Assembly: GCF_036002945.1 (NCBI RefSeq)
Contig: NZ_CP108529.1
Coordinates: forward strand, 1,116,001-1,180,000
Source: Streptomyces sp. NBC_01224
Lineage (GTDB): Bacteria; Actinomycetota; Actinomycetes; Streptomycetales; Streptomycetaceae
DNA length: 64,000 nt
Direction: 5' to 3'
The notes beneath the pieces are model-generated. The model did not search any database, had not been told where the DNA came from, and saw nothing but the letters and a program-made list of their open reading frames with translations. This document shows, in pieces, positions 1-8,837 of the stretch (positions are counted from its first letter, which is position 1; every line of letters starts with the position of its first letter). A program made the translations under genes and the position numbers.

Positions 1-1339
1 CGAGCTGGTCAAGGTCGAGGAGGGACTGCTCGGCATCGAGCTGGACCCGGACTTCGAGAAGAACGGCTGGGTGTATCTCCACTACACGCCCCACTCGAAG
101 ATCGACCGCGACAAGCAGATGGCGGTGCGTCAGGTCTCCCGCTTCACCCTGGACCTGACCACGAACAAGCTGGATCTGTCGTCCGAGAAGGTGCTGCTGC
201 ACTGGCCGGTCCAGATCCACAGCTGCTGCCATGCGGGCGGCGGGATGGCCTGGGACTCCAAGGGCAATCTGTACATCGCCACCGGTGACAACAACTCCTC
301 CGGTTTCAGCGATGGTTACTCCGGAAACAACCCGCAGCCGAACTACAAGGGCGTCTCCTTCGCCGATGCCCGGCGCACCGCGGGCAACACGAACAACCTC
401 AACGGGAAGATCCTGCGGATCCACCCCGAGGACGACGGCACCTACACGCTCCCCGAGGGCAATCTCTTCACCGGCAAGGAGCCCGATGAAGGCGGCGGGA
501 GGACCCGCGGCGAGATCTATGTGATGGGGGTGCGCAACCCTGCCCGGATCTCCGTCGACAAGACCACCGACACGCTGTACGCGGGCTGGGTCGGCCCCGA
601 CGCGGGCTCGCCGAGCACCACCTGGGGTCCGGCCAAGTACGACACGTTCGCCGCGATCACCAAGGCGGGCAACCACGGCTGGCCGTACTGCATGGGCAAC
701 AAGCAGCCCTACCGGGACCGCAATCTGCCCGACCCGAGCAAGCCGCTCGGCTGGTACGACTGCGACCACCCCAAGAACGAGTCTCCGAACAACGACGGCC
801 TGGTGAACCTGCCGCCGATCACGTCCAACACCATCTGGTACTCGCCGCAGGGCGGTGGTGTGGACTACCCGCGCGACGCGAACGGCATCCCGAGCTACAA
901 GGTGGAGGAGCAGAAGCAGCTGCTGCCGTGGCTCAAGGGCGGCGGTCAGGCCACGATGAACGGCCCGGTCTACCGGTTCGACGCGGCGAGCACCAGCGCC
1001 GACAAGTGGCCCTCCTACTGGGACGGCAAGTGGTTCGTCGGTGACTTCTACGACGACACCCAGCCGCGGCACGCCGTGCTCACCGACCCGAAGACGGCCG
1101 GCAAGGGCGGTCTGCCCACGCACGCCGAGTCCCTGAAGAAGATCATCCCGGTCGGCGCGGACGGCATCCGCAACCTGATGGACTGGAAGTTCGCCCCGGA
1201 CGGTTCGCTGTATGTCCTCGACTACGGGCGCGGCTTCTTCACCTCCGACTCCAAGTCCGCGCTGTGGCGTGTGACGTACAAGGGCGGCGGCCCGACCCCG
1301 GCCGCCGAGGATCTGGCCAGGAAGGCGGCAGTGCAGTGA
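1..1339 (+). CDS. PQQ-dependent sugar dehydrogenase-like protein, 3' part (5'-truncated by window edge)
   Basis: The frame is open from base 2, so the gene starts outside the window and about 445 C-terminal residues are visible. The protein belongs to the GSDH/sorbosone dehydrogenase beta-propeller family, which oxidises sugars or aldoses outside the membrane. Family features seen are GLLGIELDPDF near the window edge, SCCHAGGGMAWDSKGNLYIATGD (residues around 50-75 of the visible part), GEIYVMGVRNPARISVD, and a closing blade ending with GSLYVLDYGRGFF. In Streptomyces such proteins are often the C-terminal part of a larger ThuA-containing secreted enzyme, but that part cannot be seen here. The stop overlaps the next gene's GTG by 4 bases (GTGA), so the two are translationally coupled and probably act together on extracellular carbohydrate. 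PQQ dependence is a family assignment and not proven by the sequence. Confidence 0.85.
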   Translation, partial: ELVKVEEGLLGIELDPDFEKNGWVYLHYTPHSKIDRDKQMAVRQVSRFTLDLTTNKLDLSSEKVLLHWPVQIHSCCHAGGGMAWDSKGNLYIATGDNNSSGFSDGYSGNNPQPNYKGVSFADARRTAGNTNNLNGKILRIHPEDDGTYTLPEGNLFTGKEPDEGGGRTRGEIYVMGVRNPARISVDKTTDTLYAGWVGPDAGSPSTTWGPAKYDTFAAITKAGNHGWPYCMGNKQPYRDRNLPDPSKPLGWYDCDHPKNESPNNDGLVNLPPITSNTIWYSPQGGGVDYPRDANGIPSYKVEEQKQLLPWLKGGGQATMNGPVYRFDAASTSADKWPSYWDGKWFVGDFYDDTQPRHAVLTDPKTAGKGGLPTHAESLKKIIPVGADGIRNLMDWKFAPDGSLYVLDYGRGFFTSDSKSALWRVTYKGGGPTPAAEDLARKAAVQ

Positions 1340-3567
1340 GACACCGATCGATCTTCTTGCGACCGCGGTACCGGCCCGCCCGGCTGTGGCTCGCCCTGCT
1401 GGGTTCGTTCCTGATGGTGCTGGGGCTGACCTCGACGGCGGCCTACGGCCGTACGGTGTCGCCCGCCGCTGCGGCGGCCGACCAGGTCCTCACCTGGACG
1501 GCGGGCGACCCCATCGACCACTATCTGTCCGCTCCGAAGACCGCGGTGGCCGGCAAGGCGACCATCGTCTTCGAGAACAGCGCGGCGACCGGCAACACCA
1601 CGGGGATGCCGCACACCCTCACGTTCACCGTCTCGGACCCGGAGTTCAACAACGATGTCGCGCTGAACATCCTGGCCAACCCGGCCGACGACCAGGGCGG
1701 CAAGCACACCGCCGAGGTCACACTCTCCCCCGGCCGGTACTTCTACCACTGCACCATGCCGGGGCACGAGGCGATGCAGGGCATTCTCACCGTGACGGAC
1801 GGCGGCGGTACGGACACCACCGCGCCCGAGACCTCCGCGAAGCTCGACGGCGACAAGAACGCCGACGGCGCGTACATCGGTCAGGCGATGGTCACTCTCT
1901 CGGCGACCGACGACAGCTCCGGTATCGACACCGTCGAGTACGCGGTCGGGGCGGACGGCGCCTGGCAGCCGTACACCACACCGATCGTGGTGAACGAGGT
2001 CGGGACGCACACGATCCGGTACCGCGCCACCGACAAGGCGGGCAACACGGCAGCGGAGAAGTCGGTCGGCTTCGCGGTCGCCGCGCCGCCGACGGACGAC
2101 AAGACGCCTCCGGAGACCTCGGCGACCGTGTCCGGTGAGAAGGACGACCAGGGGCAGTACCTGGGGATGGCGACGGTCACCGTGACCGCCTCCGACACCG
2201 GGTCCGGCGTCAACACCATCGAGTACGCGATCGGGGCGGACGGCGCCTGGCAGCCGTACACCGCGCCCGTGATGGTGCACGAGACCGGCACGCACCAGGT
2301 CCGCTACCGGGCCACAGACAGGGCGGGCAACACGGCGGCCGAGAAGTCGGTCGACTTCACCGTCGTCGCACCGCCGACGCAGGACAAGACGCCGCCGGAG
2401 ACCTCGGCCAAGGTCGAGGGCGACAAGAACTCCGACAACGCCTACATCACCAGCGCCAAGGTGACGGTCACCGCGACCGACGCCGAATCGGGCGTGGACA
2501 GGATCGAGTACTCGCTCGACGGCGGCCCGTACCTCGCGTACACCACCACCGTCATCGTCGACCGCGTCGGCTATCACACCGTCGCCCACCGGGCGACGGA
2601 CAAGGCCGGCAACACCTCCGTGGCGAAGCAGGTGTCGTTCACCGTCGCAGAGAGCGGGGGCGTACCGGCGCCGAACTGCCCGGAGTTCGACGAGCGGCTC
2701 ACCGTCATCGTCGGCACGGTCGACACCGGGGTGCCCAACCGCATCACCGGCAACCGCTGCACCATCAATGAGCTGATCGAGGACGAGAAGGACTGGTCGT
2801 CGCACGCGCTGTTCCTCAAGCACGTCGACAGCGTCCTCGACAAGCTGCTCGCCGCCGGTGTGATCGACGCGCGCGAGCACAAGAAGATCTACCGGGCGGC
2901 CAAGCAGTCGGGGATCGGCGAGCCGGGCCAGGACGAGGGCTACAAGAAGCTCTTCGACGGCACGGCGTCGTCGTTCGCCAAGTGGCAGCAGGTCGGTGGC
3001 GGCAGGTTCGGGCTCAATCCGGACGGCACGATCACCAGCTCCACCACCGTGGACGGCATGGGCATGCTCTGGTTCCCGGGCCGGCAGTACGGCGACTTCT
3101 CGCTCAAGCTCCAGTGGCGCGACGACGCCCCCGGCACGGGCAACGCCAACAGCGGTGTGTTCGTCCGCTTCCCGAACGTCCACGACAACCCGGAGGAGTC
3201 GCGTCCGGAGTGGGTCGCCATCAAGTACGGCCATGAGGTGCAGATCCTCGACCGTCCGGACGGCGACATGTACAAGACCGGATCGATCTACGGCTTCGAC
3301 CGGATCGGTCTGGCCGGCGCCGGGGTCACGCCCAAGGGCACCTGGAACGACTACGAGATCCGGGTGGTGGACCAGCACTACTCGGTCTACCGCAACGGTG
3401 TCCTGCTGAACGAGTTCGACAACAACGGCGGCCAGGTCTTCGAGCCGCCGCGTGGCGACGACCCGGGCACCGACGGCCGGCGGTACGCCTCCGGTTACAT
3501 CGGACTCCAGGTCCACAGCACCACGGACGTGGTCTCGTACCGCGACATCCGGATCAAGGAGCTGTAG
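1336..3567 (+). CDS. Secreted multidomain protein: cupredoxin + three OmpL47-like repeats + DUF1080 (3-keto-disaccharide hydrolase) domain
   Basis: About 743 residues from the GTG at 1336, chosen because it overlaps the upstream stop (GTGA) and is followed directly by a signal peptide (basic RHRSIFLRPRYRPAR, then a hydrophobic stretch to about residue 35). Residues 50-150 look like a small blue-copper domain, with H93 in GMPHTLTF and C139, H144 and M147 in YHCTMPGHEAM as candidate copper ligands. Residues about 161-440 are three Ig-like repeats of about 95 residues, each with D(K)TxPETSA at the start and YRATDKAGNTAAEKSV near the end (OmpL47-type). Residues about 535-743 form a concanavalin-like DUF1080 domain, now linked to 3-keto-glycoside hydrolysis. 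Fusing a redox copper domain to a sugar-binding or hydrolytic domain, beside a PQQ-type dehydrogenase, suggests extracellular sugar oxidation followed by cleavage; this is inference. Confidence 0.82.
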   Translation: MRHRSIFLRPRYRPARLWLALLGSFLMVLGLTSTAAYGRTVSPAAAAADQVLTWTAGDPIDHYLSAPKTAVAGKATIVFENSAATGNTTGMPHTLTFTVSDPEFNNDVALNILANPADDQGGKHTAEVTLSPGRYFYHCTMPGHEAMQGILTVTDGGGTDTTAPETSAKLDGDKNADGAYIGQAMVTLSATDDSSGIDTVEYAVGADGAWQPYTTPIVVNEVGTHTIRYRATDKAGNTAAEKSVGFAVAAPPTDDKTPPETSATVSGEKDDQGQYLGMATVTVTASDTGSGVNTIEYAIGADGAWQPYTAPVMVHETGTHQVRYRATDRAGNTAAEKSVDFTVVAPPTQDKTPPETSAKVEGDKNSDNAYITSAKVTVTATDAESGVDRIEYSLDGGPYLAYTTTVIVDRVGYHTVAHRATDKAGNTSVAKQVSFTVAESGGVPAPNCPEFDERLTVIVGTVDTGVPNRITGNRCTINELIEDEKDWSSHALFLKHVDSVLDKLLAAGVIDAREHKKIYRAAKQSGIGEPGQDEGYKKLFDGTASSFAKWQQVGGGRFGLNPDGTITSSTTVDGMGMLWFPGRQYGDFSLKLQWRDDAPGTGNANSGVFVRFPNVHDNPEESRPEWVAIKYGHEVQILDRPDGDMYKTGSIYGFDRIGLAGAGVTPKGTWNDYEIRVVDQHYSVYRNGVLLNEFDNNGGQVFEPPRGDDPGTDGRRYASGYIGLQVHSTTDVVSYRDIRIKEL

Positions 3568-3580
3568 CCGGCCCGCACCA

Positions 3581-4660
3581 TCAGGTGGCCGTGGCCGCAT
3601 GCTGAGGCATGTGGTCACGGCCTCCCGGGTGCCGGTGGCGCCATACCCAGAACACCGTGCAGGAGACCAGCGCCCAGCCGGCGAGGACCAGGTACGGGAA
3701 GACCCGCTGGTGCCCCTGGTAGTAGACGGCGGCGTGCTGGGCGTTGACCGAGGCGCCCGGGGGAAGCCAGCGGCCGATGAAGCCGAGCACCGACGGCAAC
3801 AGCGGCCAGGACACCGCGCCACCGGAGGACGGGTTGCCGAGCATCACCATCAGTCCCCAGGTGGGGATCATCGCCCAGCGCCCGATCAGGGCGTTGAACA
3901 TGTTGAAGACCATGCCCGTGGTGAACATGGTGAAGGCGAGGATCATCCACGACTGGACGAACGGCAGGTCGACGGAGCCGAGCAGCCAGTCCACCACGGC
4001 GGCGATGGCGAACCCACCGAGCAGGGCGTAGACGACGGTGAACCCGATCCGCTCCAGGGGCTCCAGCGCCTTGGCGTGCACACTCAGCTGGATCGCGCCG
4101 ATGAACCCGACGATCACCGCGGCGAGCGAGATGTAGAAGAGAGCGAGGCCGCGCGGATCGCCCCGCTGCAGGGGCTTCACGTCCGTGACCTTCACCGGCA
4201 CATGGGCCGCTTCCCCCACCTTCAGCGTGGACTCGGCGAGTAACTGGGCGACCGAGGCTCCGGATGCGCTCGCGACATCCAGGCCGACCCCGCCGTTCTC
4301 GGACCGCAGGACGGCGAAGACCTTCTGCTCCTCCAGCGCGATGCGGGCTGCGGCTCCGGTGGCGTACTCGCGCAGCACCAGCGAGGTGTCGAGCGCGCCC
4401 TCCAGCCGGTCGAGGAAGACCTTGTCGCGCGGGGTGCCGAGCTCGCCGACCACGGCGGCCGGGATGTTGCGCGGGGTCGGGTTGGCCATCGCGTACGTGT
4501 AGGAACCCGCGAAGAGACCGGCCGCGGCCGCGATGATGAACAGAAGCACGACGGCCGGCAGGTACGGGGACGCCTTGAACGCCGCCCATCGGTCACCGCG
4601 GGCCGGGGGCCGGGCATGTTCCCCGCGCGGGGTGACGGGCTCCAGGTCGGGTGCGCTCAT
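3581..4660 (-). CDS. ABC-2/Pip-like multi-pass membrane protein, coupled to the LigD-like polymerase gene
   Basis: 359 residues. Topology fits the DUF3533/YhgE-Pip/ABC-2 permease type: one transmembrane helix near residues 33-55, a soluble extracytoplasmic part to about residue 190 (with TPRNIPAAVVGELG), then five or six helices ending at VFWVWRHRHPGG. The ATG lies in an ATGA overlap with the stop of the polymerase gene, so it is translated from the same mRNA. The start also excludes the long low-complexity extension found upstream in this frame. A rare TTA leucine codon occurs at codon 140 (bases 4243-4241), so expression may depend on the bldA tRNA. Substrate and role are unknown. The gene ends 13 bases from the convergent gene before it. 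Confidence 0.7.
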   Translation of the reverse strand: MSAPDLEPVTPRGEHARPPARGDRWAAFKASPYLPAVVLLFIIAAAAGLFAGSYTYAMANPTPRNIPAAVVGELGTPRDKVFLDRLEGALDTSLVLREYATGAAARIALEEQKVFAVLRSENGGVGLDVASASGASVAQLLAESTLKVGEAAHVPVKVTDVKPLQRGDPRGLALFYISLAAVIVGFIGAIQLSVHAKALEPLERIGFTVVYALLGGFAIAAVVDWLLGSVDLPFVQSWMILAFTMFTTGMVFNMFNALIGRWAMIPTWGLMVMLGNPSSGGAVSWPLLPSVLGFIGRWLPPGASVNAQHAAVYYQGHQRVFPYLVLAGWALVSCTVFWVWRHRHPGGRDHMPQHAATAT

Positions 4661-5697
4661 GCATCGCCGTCCTCGTCGTGCCGGGCCCTGCTGGGCTGGA
4701 CCCGTTTCGGTTCGCCCGGCATCTTCGGGTACTCCGGCGGGTAGGGCATGTCGCCGAGGCCGCGCTCCCGCTCGTCCCGGTCCGCCAGCTCCAGCAGCCC
4801 GTCGAGCGGGAAGGCGTGCTCGTCCATGTCCGCGTGCACGTCGCCCACCTCCGCGTAGCGCTTCGGCATGGTCCTGATGTCGAAGTCGCCCGGTTCGGCG
4901 TCGTCGATCTCCTCCCAGCGCAGCGGGGCGGAGACCGGGGCGTGCGGAAAGGGGCGTACGGAGTAGGCGGAGGCGATCGTGCGGTCGCGCGCGGTCTGGT
5001 TGAAGTCGACGAAGATCCGCTCGCCGCGCTCCTCCTTCCACCAGGCGGTGGTCACCCGGTCCGGCATCCTGCGTTCCAGTTCGCGCCCGGCGGCGATGGC
5101 GCCGCGCCGGACCTCGGTGAAGGTCCACTGTGGCTCGATGGGGACGAAGACATGGATGCCCCGGCCGCCGGAGGTCTTGGGCCAACCGCGCAGACCGTGG
5201 TCGTCGAGCACGGACCGCAGCTCATGGGCGGCCCTCACCGCGTCGGCGTACTGCGTACCGGGCTGCGGGTCGAGGTCGATGCGCAGCTCGTCCGGATGGT
5301 CGGTGTCGGCGCTCCGGACCGGCCAGGGATGGAAGGTGAGCGTGCCGAGGTTGGCCGCCCAGATGACGGCGGCGAGCTCGGTGGGGCAGATCTCGTCGGC
5401 CGGGCGGCCGCTGGGGAACGCGATCCTGGCGGTGGGGATCCAGTCGGGGAGGTTCTTCGGGGCCCGCTTCTGGTAGAAGAACTCGCCTTCGACACCGTCC
5501 ACGAAGCGCTGGAGGGTGGTCGGCCGGTTGCGCAGGGCGCGCGTGATGCCGGGGCCCACGGCCAGGAAGTACTCGGCCACGTCCCTCTTCGTGTAGCCCT
5601 TCTCCGGGAAGTAGACCTTGTCCGGACTGGACAGCCGTACGGCCCGACCGTCGGCTTCCAGCTCCACCGCTTTTCCCGCTGCACCCATGACGGTCAC
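4657..5697 (-). CDS. LigD-type primase-polymerase (archaeo-eukaryotic primase family), stand-alone
   Basis: 346 residues if the GTG at 5697 is used; an ATG at 5688 would give 343, and neither has a clear Shine-Dalgarno sequence. This is the stand-alone polymerase domain of the bacterial NHEJ/PolDom family, adding ribo- or deoxyribonucleotides at DNA ends and gaps. Numbered from the GTG, SSPDKVYFPEKGYTK is the N-terminal motif (23-37), DLDP at 141-144 holds the catalytic aspartates, SGGRGIHV at 176-183 is motif II, and VDFNQTARDRTIASAYSVR at 230-248 holds motif III. There is no ligase or nuclease domain. It is divergent from the ATP-dependent ligase at 5766, with only 68 bases between them, the classic split polymerase/ligase pair. 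No Ku gene is in the window. Confidence 0.9.
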   Translation of the reverse strand: MTVMGAAGKAVELEADGRAVRLSSPDKVYFPEKGYTKRDVAEYFLAVGPGITRALRNRPTTLQRFVDGVEGEFFYQKRAPKNLPDWIPTARIAFPSGRPADEICPTELAAVIWAANLGTLTFHPWPVRSADTDHPDELRIDLDPQPGTQYADAVRAAHELRSVLDDHGLRGWPKTSGGRGIHVFVPIEPQWTFTEVRRGAIAAGRELERRMPDRVTTAWWKEERGERIFVDFNQTARDRTIASAYSVRPFPHAPVSAPLRWEEIDDAEPGDFDIRTMPKRYAEVGDVHADMDEHAFPLDGLLELADRDERERGLGDMPYPPEYPKMPGEPKRVQPSRARHDEDGDA

Positions 5698-5765
5698 GGT
5701 AGGCCTGGCTCACATACGCCGCATATCGGGAGACGTATGTCCACCCATGGGCAAGAATCGGGGTC

Positions 5766-6833
5766 ATGGATCTGCCGGTGATGCCGCCTGTGAAGCCGAT
5801 GCTCGCCAAGTCCGTCTCGAAGATCCCGCCCGGTATGCAGTACGAGGCCAAGTGGGACGGCTTCCGTGCCATCGTGCACCGCGACGGCGACGAGGTGGTG
5901 ATCGGCAGCCGCACCGGAAAGCCGCTCACCCGCTACTTCCCCGAGCTGGTCACCGCTGTCCGGGACAATCTTCCGCCGCGCTGTGTGATCGACGGCGAGA
6001 TCGTGATCGCGTACGACGGCCGGCTGGATTTCGACCGGCTCAGCGAGCGCATCCACCCCGCCGATTCCCGGGTGCGGCTGCTCTCCGAGCAGACCCCGGC
6101 CAGTCTGGTCGCCTTCGACATCCTGGCGGTGGGCGACGATTCGCTGCTCTCCACCAGGCAGTCCGACCGCCGCGCCGTTCTGGAGGCGGCCCTGTCCGGT
6201 GCGTCGGCCCCCGTCCATCTCGCACCGGCGACCACGGACCCGGCCCTCGCCCAGGAGTGGTTCGAACGGTACGAGGGCGCGGGGCTCGACGGTGTGATCG
6301 CCAAACCGCTCGATCTGCCGTACCGCCCCGACACCCGGGTGATGTACAAGATCAAGCACGAGCGGACCGCCGACTGCGTGGTGGCGGGGTACCGCTTCCA
6401 CAGGAGCGGCCCGGTCGTCGGCTCGCTGTTGCTCGGCCTGTACGACTCCGATGGCGTACTGCAGCACGTCGGAGTCTGTGCGGCCTTCTCCATGAAGCGG
6501 CGCGAGGAGCTGGTCACGGAGCTGGAGCCGCTGCGCATCGAATTCACCGGCCATCCGTGGGCGGCCTGGGCGGACGCCGAGGCCCACGAACGCGCCCGGT
6601 TGCCCGGGACGCCGAGCCGCTGGTCCGGGAAGAAGGACCAGTCGTGGGTGGCGCTGCGTCCGGAGCGGGTCTGCGAGGTGGCGTACGACCACATGGAGGG
6701 CGACCGTTTCCGGCACACCGCCCAGTTCCGCCGGTGGCGGCCGGACCGCACCCCGGACAGCTGCACCTACGCGCAGCTGGAAGAGGTGGTGCGGTACGAC
6801 CTGGCCGAGGTGCTGTCAGCCGGCGGACGCTGA
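5766..6833 (+). CDS. ATP-dependent DNA ligase (LigC-like)
   Basis: 355 residues, the normal size for the actinobacterial LigC group. The enzyme seals DNA nicks using ATP and a lysine-AMP intermediate. The nucleotidyl lysine is K29 in motif I (YEAKWDGFR); RCVIDGEIV is motif III, GLDGVIAKP motif IV and MYKIKH motif V, followed by an OB-fold region ending with VCEVAYDHMEGDRFRHTAQFRRWRPD. The ATG at 5766 sits just upstream of the conserved MPPVKPMLAKS start. Its divergent partner is the stand-alone polymerase. Together they can act in DNA end joining or in gap repair; in mycobacteria the LigC/Prim-Pol group is linked to base excision repair and backup NHEJ. The 3' end overlaps the convergent transglycosylase gene by 18 bases. 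Confidence 0.9.
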   Translation: MDLPVMPPVKPMLAKSVSKIPPGMQYEAKWDGFRAIVHRDGDEVVIGSRTGKPLTRYFPELVTAVRDNLPPRCVIDGEIVIAYDGRLDFDRLSERIHPADSRVRLLSEQTPASLVAFDILAVGDDSLLSTRQSDRRAVLEAALSGASAPVHLAPATTDPALAQEWFERYEGAGLDGVIAKPLDLPYRPDTRVMYKIKHERTADCVVAGYRFHRSGPVVGSLLLGLYDSDGVLQHVGVCAAFSMKRREELVTELEPLRIEFTGHPWAAWADAEAHERARLPGTPSRWSGKKDQSWVALRPERVCEVAYDHMEGDRFRHTAQFRRWRPDRTPDSCTYAQLEEVVRYDLAEVLSAGGR

Positions 6834-8024
6834 GCCCGACGGCGTGGCGCACGGGTCCTCGCTCGTTCCCGGGTCGGGCGACGGAGACTCGGTGGGTCCG
6901 GCCGAGTCGGTCGGATCGGGGGATGCGGAGTCCGTCGGGCAGCCGGGGTCCGTGCCCGGGTCGGGTGCCGAGGTACTGGGGTCGGGGCTCGACGTGCCGG
7001 GGTCCGGGGAGGCCGGTCCGCTGTCGGTCGGATCGGGGGAGCCGGCCGGATCGGTGGGGTGCGGGGAGCCGGTCGGCGATTCGGAGGGCTTCGGGGACGC
7101 CGATGACGAGGGGCCGGGCGAACCGCCGGGCTGCGGGCCCACGATGATGCCGCCGCCCGGGGCACCGGGGCCGCCCACCGGGTGTGTCGGCTTGTTCGGT
7201 CCGCCCGCGCCGGGGCTCTTCGGTACGGGGCCCTTGCCGTCGGCCACCGGGTGGATGCCCTTGCGGTAGAACTCCAGCCACGACAGCACTGTGCGCAGAT
7301 AGGTGTCCGAGTGGTTGTAGCTGAGGATCGCCTGGTCCAGATCGGCCTTCACCGACAGATTGCGCGGTCCGGCACACAGGTAGTACCCGGCGGCAAGCGC
7401 GGCGTCGTAGACGTTGCTCGGATCGCGGCGGCCGTCACCGTTTCCGTCCTTGCCCCAATGGGCCCAGGTTGAGGGGATGAACTGCATCGGGCCGACCGCC
7501 CGGTCGTACGTCCTGTCACCGTCGTACGCGCCGCCGTCGGTGTCCGGGATGTTGGCGAAGCCGGCGCCGTTGAGCACCGGCCCGAGAATCGGGCTCAGCG
7601 TCGTGCCGTGGGCGTCGACCCGACCCCCGCCGGCCTGGCCGGACTCGACCTTGCCGATCGCCGCGAGTAACTGCCACGGCAAATGGCATCCGGGGTCGGT
7701 GCGGCCGAGCGCGCTCTCCGCCTTGCGGTAGGCGGCGAGCACCGTGGCCGGGATGCCCGCCTCGGCCCAGGACCGGGCGACGGCCGGGCTCTGCTTCACA
7801 CCTGCCTTCGGCGGCTCCGGCGACTGCAGCGGCGGCAGTTCGGTGTGGTAGGAGTCGTCGTTGGGCACGTGCGACCACGTGACCTCGTCGGCCTCCTGGC
7901 GCTCCCTCGCGGTCTGTTCATGGCGGACGAGTCCTGGTGCCTGGGACGCGGTGAGTGCGGCCATCGCGGCGACCGCGGCTGCCGTGCCGCCGATTCCGCG
8001 GCGCATGGTGCCGTTGAACCTCAT
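6816..8024 (-). CDS. Secreted lytic murein transglycosylase (MltB-like), last gene of the mce operon
   Basis: 402 residues. The ATG at 8024 follows a good ribosome site (GAGGGGAG, 6 bases upstream). An N-terminal signal or anchor segment lies at residues 10-30. The catalytic domain is about residues 95-245: AIGKVESGQAG carries the likely catalytic glutamate, GPMQFIPSTWAHWG and DAALAAGYYLCAG are typical of MltB-like SLT domains. The last 130 residues are a Pro/Ser/Thr/Asp-rich tail of SPDPTDS-like repeats, probably spanning the cell wall. It follows the last Mce-associated gene by only 22 bases, so it is probably read from the mce mRNA and may open peptidoglycan for the Mce assembly (inference). 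A TTA codon at codon 119 (bases 7670-7668) points to bldA-dependent translation. Confidence 0.88.
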   Translation of the reverse strand: MRFNGTMRRGIGGTAAAVAAMAALTASQAPGLVRHEQTARERQEADEVTWSHVPNDDSYHTELPPLQSPEPPKAGVKQSPAVARSWAEAGIPATVLAAYRKAESALGRTDPGCHLPWQLLAAIGKVESGQAGGGRVDAHGTTLSPILGPVLNGAGFANIPDTDGGAYDGDRTYDRAVGPMQFIPSTWAHWGKDGNGDGRRDPSNVYDAALAAGYYLCAGPRNLSVKADLDQAILSYNHSDTYLRTVLSWLEFYRKGIHPVADGKGPVPKSPGAGGPNKPTHPVGGPGAPGGGIIVGPQPGGSPGPSSSASPKPSESPTGSPHPTDPAGSPDPTDSGPASPDPGTSSPDPSTSAPDPGTDPGCPTDSASPDPTDSAGPTESPSPDPGTSEDPCATPSGSASAG

Positions 8025-8046
8025 GCGTGCTCCCCTCTCCCCCGGG

Positions 8047-8787
8047 TCACTGGGTGAACGTATCGATGGCGGAGATCCGCCAGGTGTCGCCGCGGCGAAC
8101 AGCGTCCACGGCGAACATGGCCGCCGCGTAGGTCGTCTCGTCCGACTTGCCGGTACGGGTGTTGCTCTGGTCGGCGAAGATCAGCAGCCGGGCCCGGTCG
8201 CCGTCGAGGAGCTCCACACCGCTCTCGGTGACGGTCGTGGTGAGGACGAGCTTCTGCTTCGGCGCCTGCGCCCGTACCTCCGCGAGCATGCCCTTGTGCT
8301 GCTGAACGGCCTTTCCGACCAGGTAAGTCCGCGCCGCCTGCTCGGACTTGGCGGTGGCGGCGTAGTTGTACGAGAAGACCGCACCCACCGCCTCGGAGAT
8401 CTGCCCCTTCACCTCGCTGGTACGGCTGATGTCGGTCAGTGCGGTGTTCCGGCGGCTCGCGTCGCCGCGCAGCCCGTCGGCCGCGGTGAACGACCAGGCG
8501 GCGAAGGCGCCGAGGAGGACGGTGAGCGCGCAGAGCACGGCAGGGAGCCGGATCCGCAGGCGGGGCGTTGTGCGCGGCTGTTCACCCCGCGCCTCGTCGG
8601 CCTCCTCTTCCTCCGTCTGCTCTGCGTCGCGGGAATCCGATGACTCCTCGAGGTCCGGTGTGACCACGGACTGCTGCTCGTGCTCACCGGTCCGCGCTTT
8701 CCTGCGCGGTGGTGCGGTCGTGCGCTCCGCGGCGGCCACGGTTGCCAACCGGCGCTGACGGTTCACGAGGTGGCGGGTCGTCGGCAT
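8047..8787 (-). CDS. Mce-associated membrane protein (type B, second copy)
   Basis: 246 residues from the ATG at 8787, preceded by a GAGGAA ribosome site; the frame stays open far upstream but that part overlaps other genes. The first 75 residues are charged and disordered (EEEEADEARGE), then one transmembrane helix (LPAVLCALTVLLGAFAAWSF) and an extracytoplasmic NTF2-like domain of about 140 residues ending GDTWRISAIDTFTQ. It is clearly similar to the product of 9452-10051 (shared VFSY, KLTLTTxV, WRI pattern), so the two are paralogues. Mce-associated proteins are thought to stabilise Mce complexes. It is the fourth such gene after mceF. Confidence 0.85.
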   Translation of the reverse strand: MPTTRHLVNRQRRLATVAAAERTTAPPRRKARTGEHEQQSVVTPDLEESSDSRDAEQTEEEEADEARGEQPRTTPRLRIRLPAVLCALTVLLGAFAAWSFTAADGLRGDASRRNTALTDISRTSEVKGQISEAVGAVFSYNYAATAKSEQAARTYLVGKAVQQHKGMLAEVRAQAPKQKLVLTTTVTESGVELLDGDRARLLIFADQSNTRTGKSDETTYAAAMFAVDAVRRGDTWRISAIDTFTQ

Positions 8788-8837
8788 GTCCGGAGTTCCT
8801 CTCGGTGATGGAATGGATCGGATGGGGCCGGGCGGCT

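Noticed and set aside
1222..3822. 866-residue minus-strand open frame opposite the cupredoxin/DUF1080 gene
   Set aside because: Arg/Val/Asp-rich antisense composition typical of the strand opposite GC-rich genes; the plus frame has clear domains.
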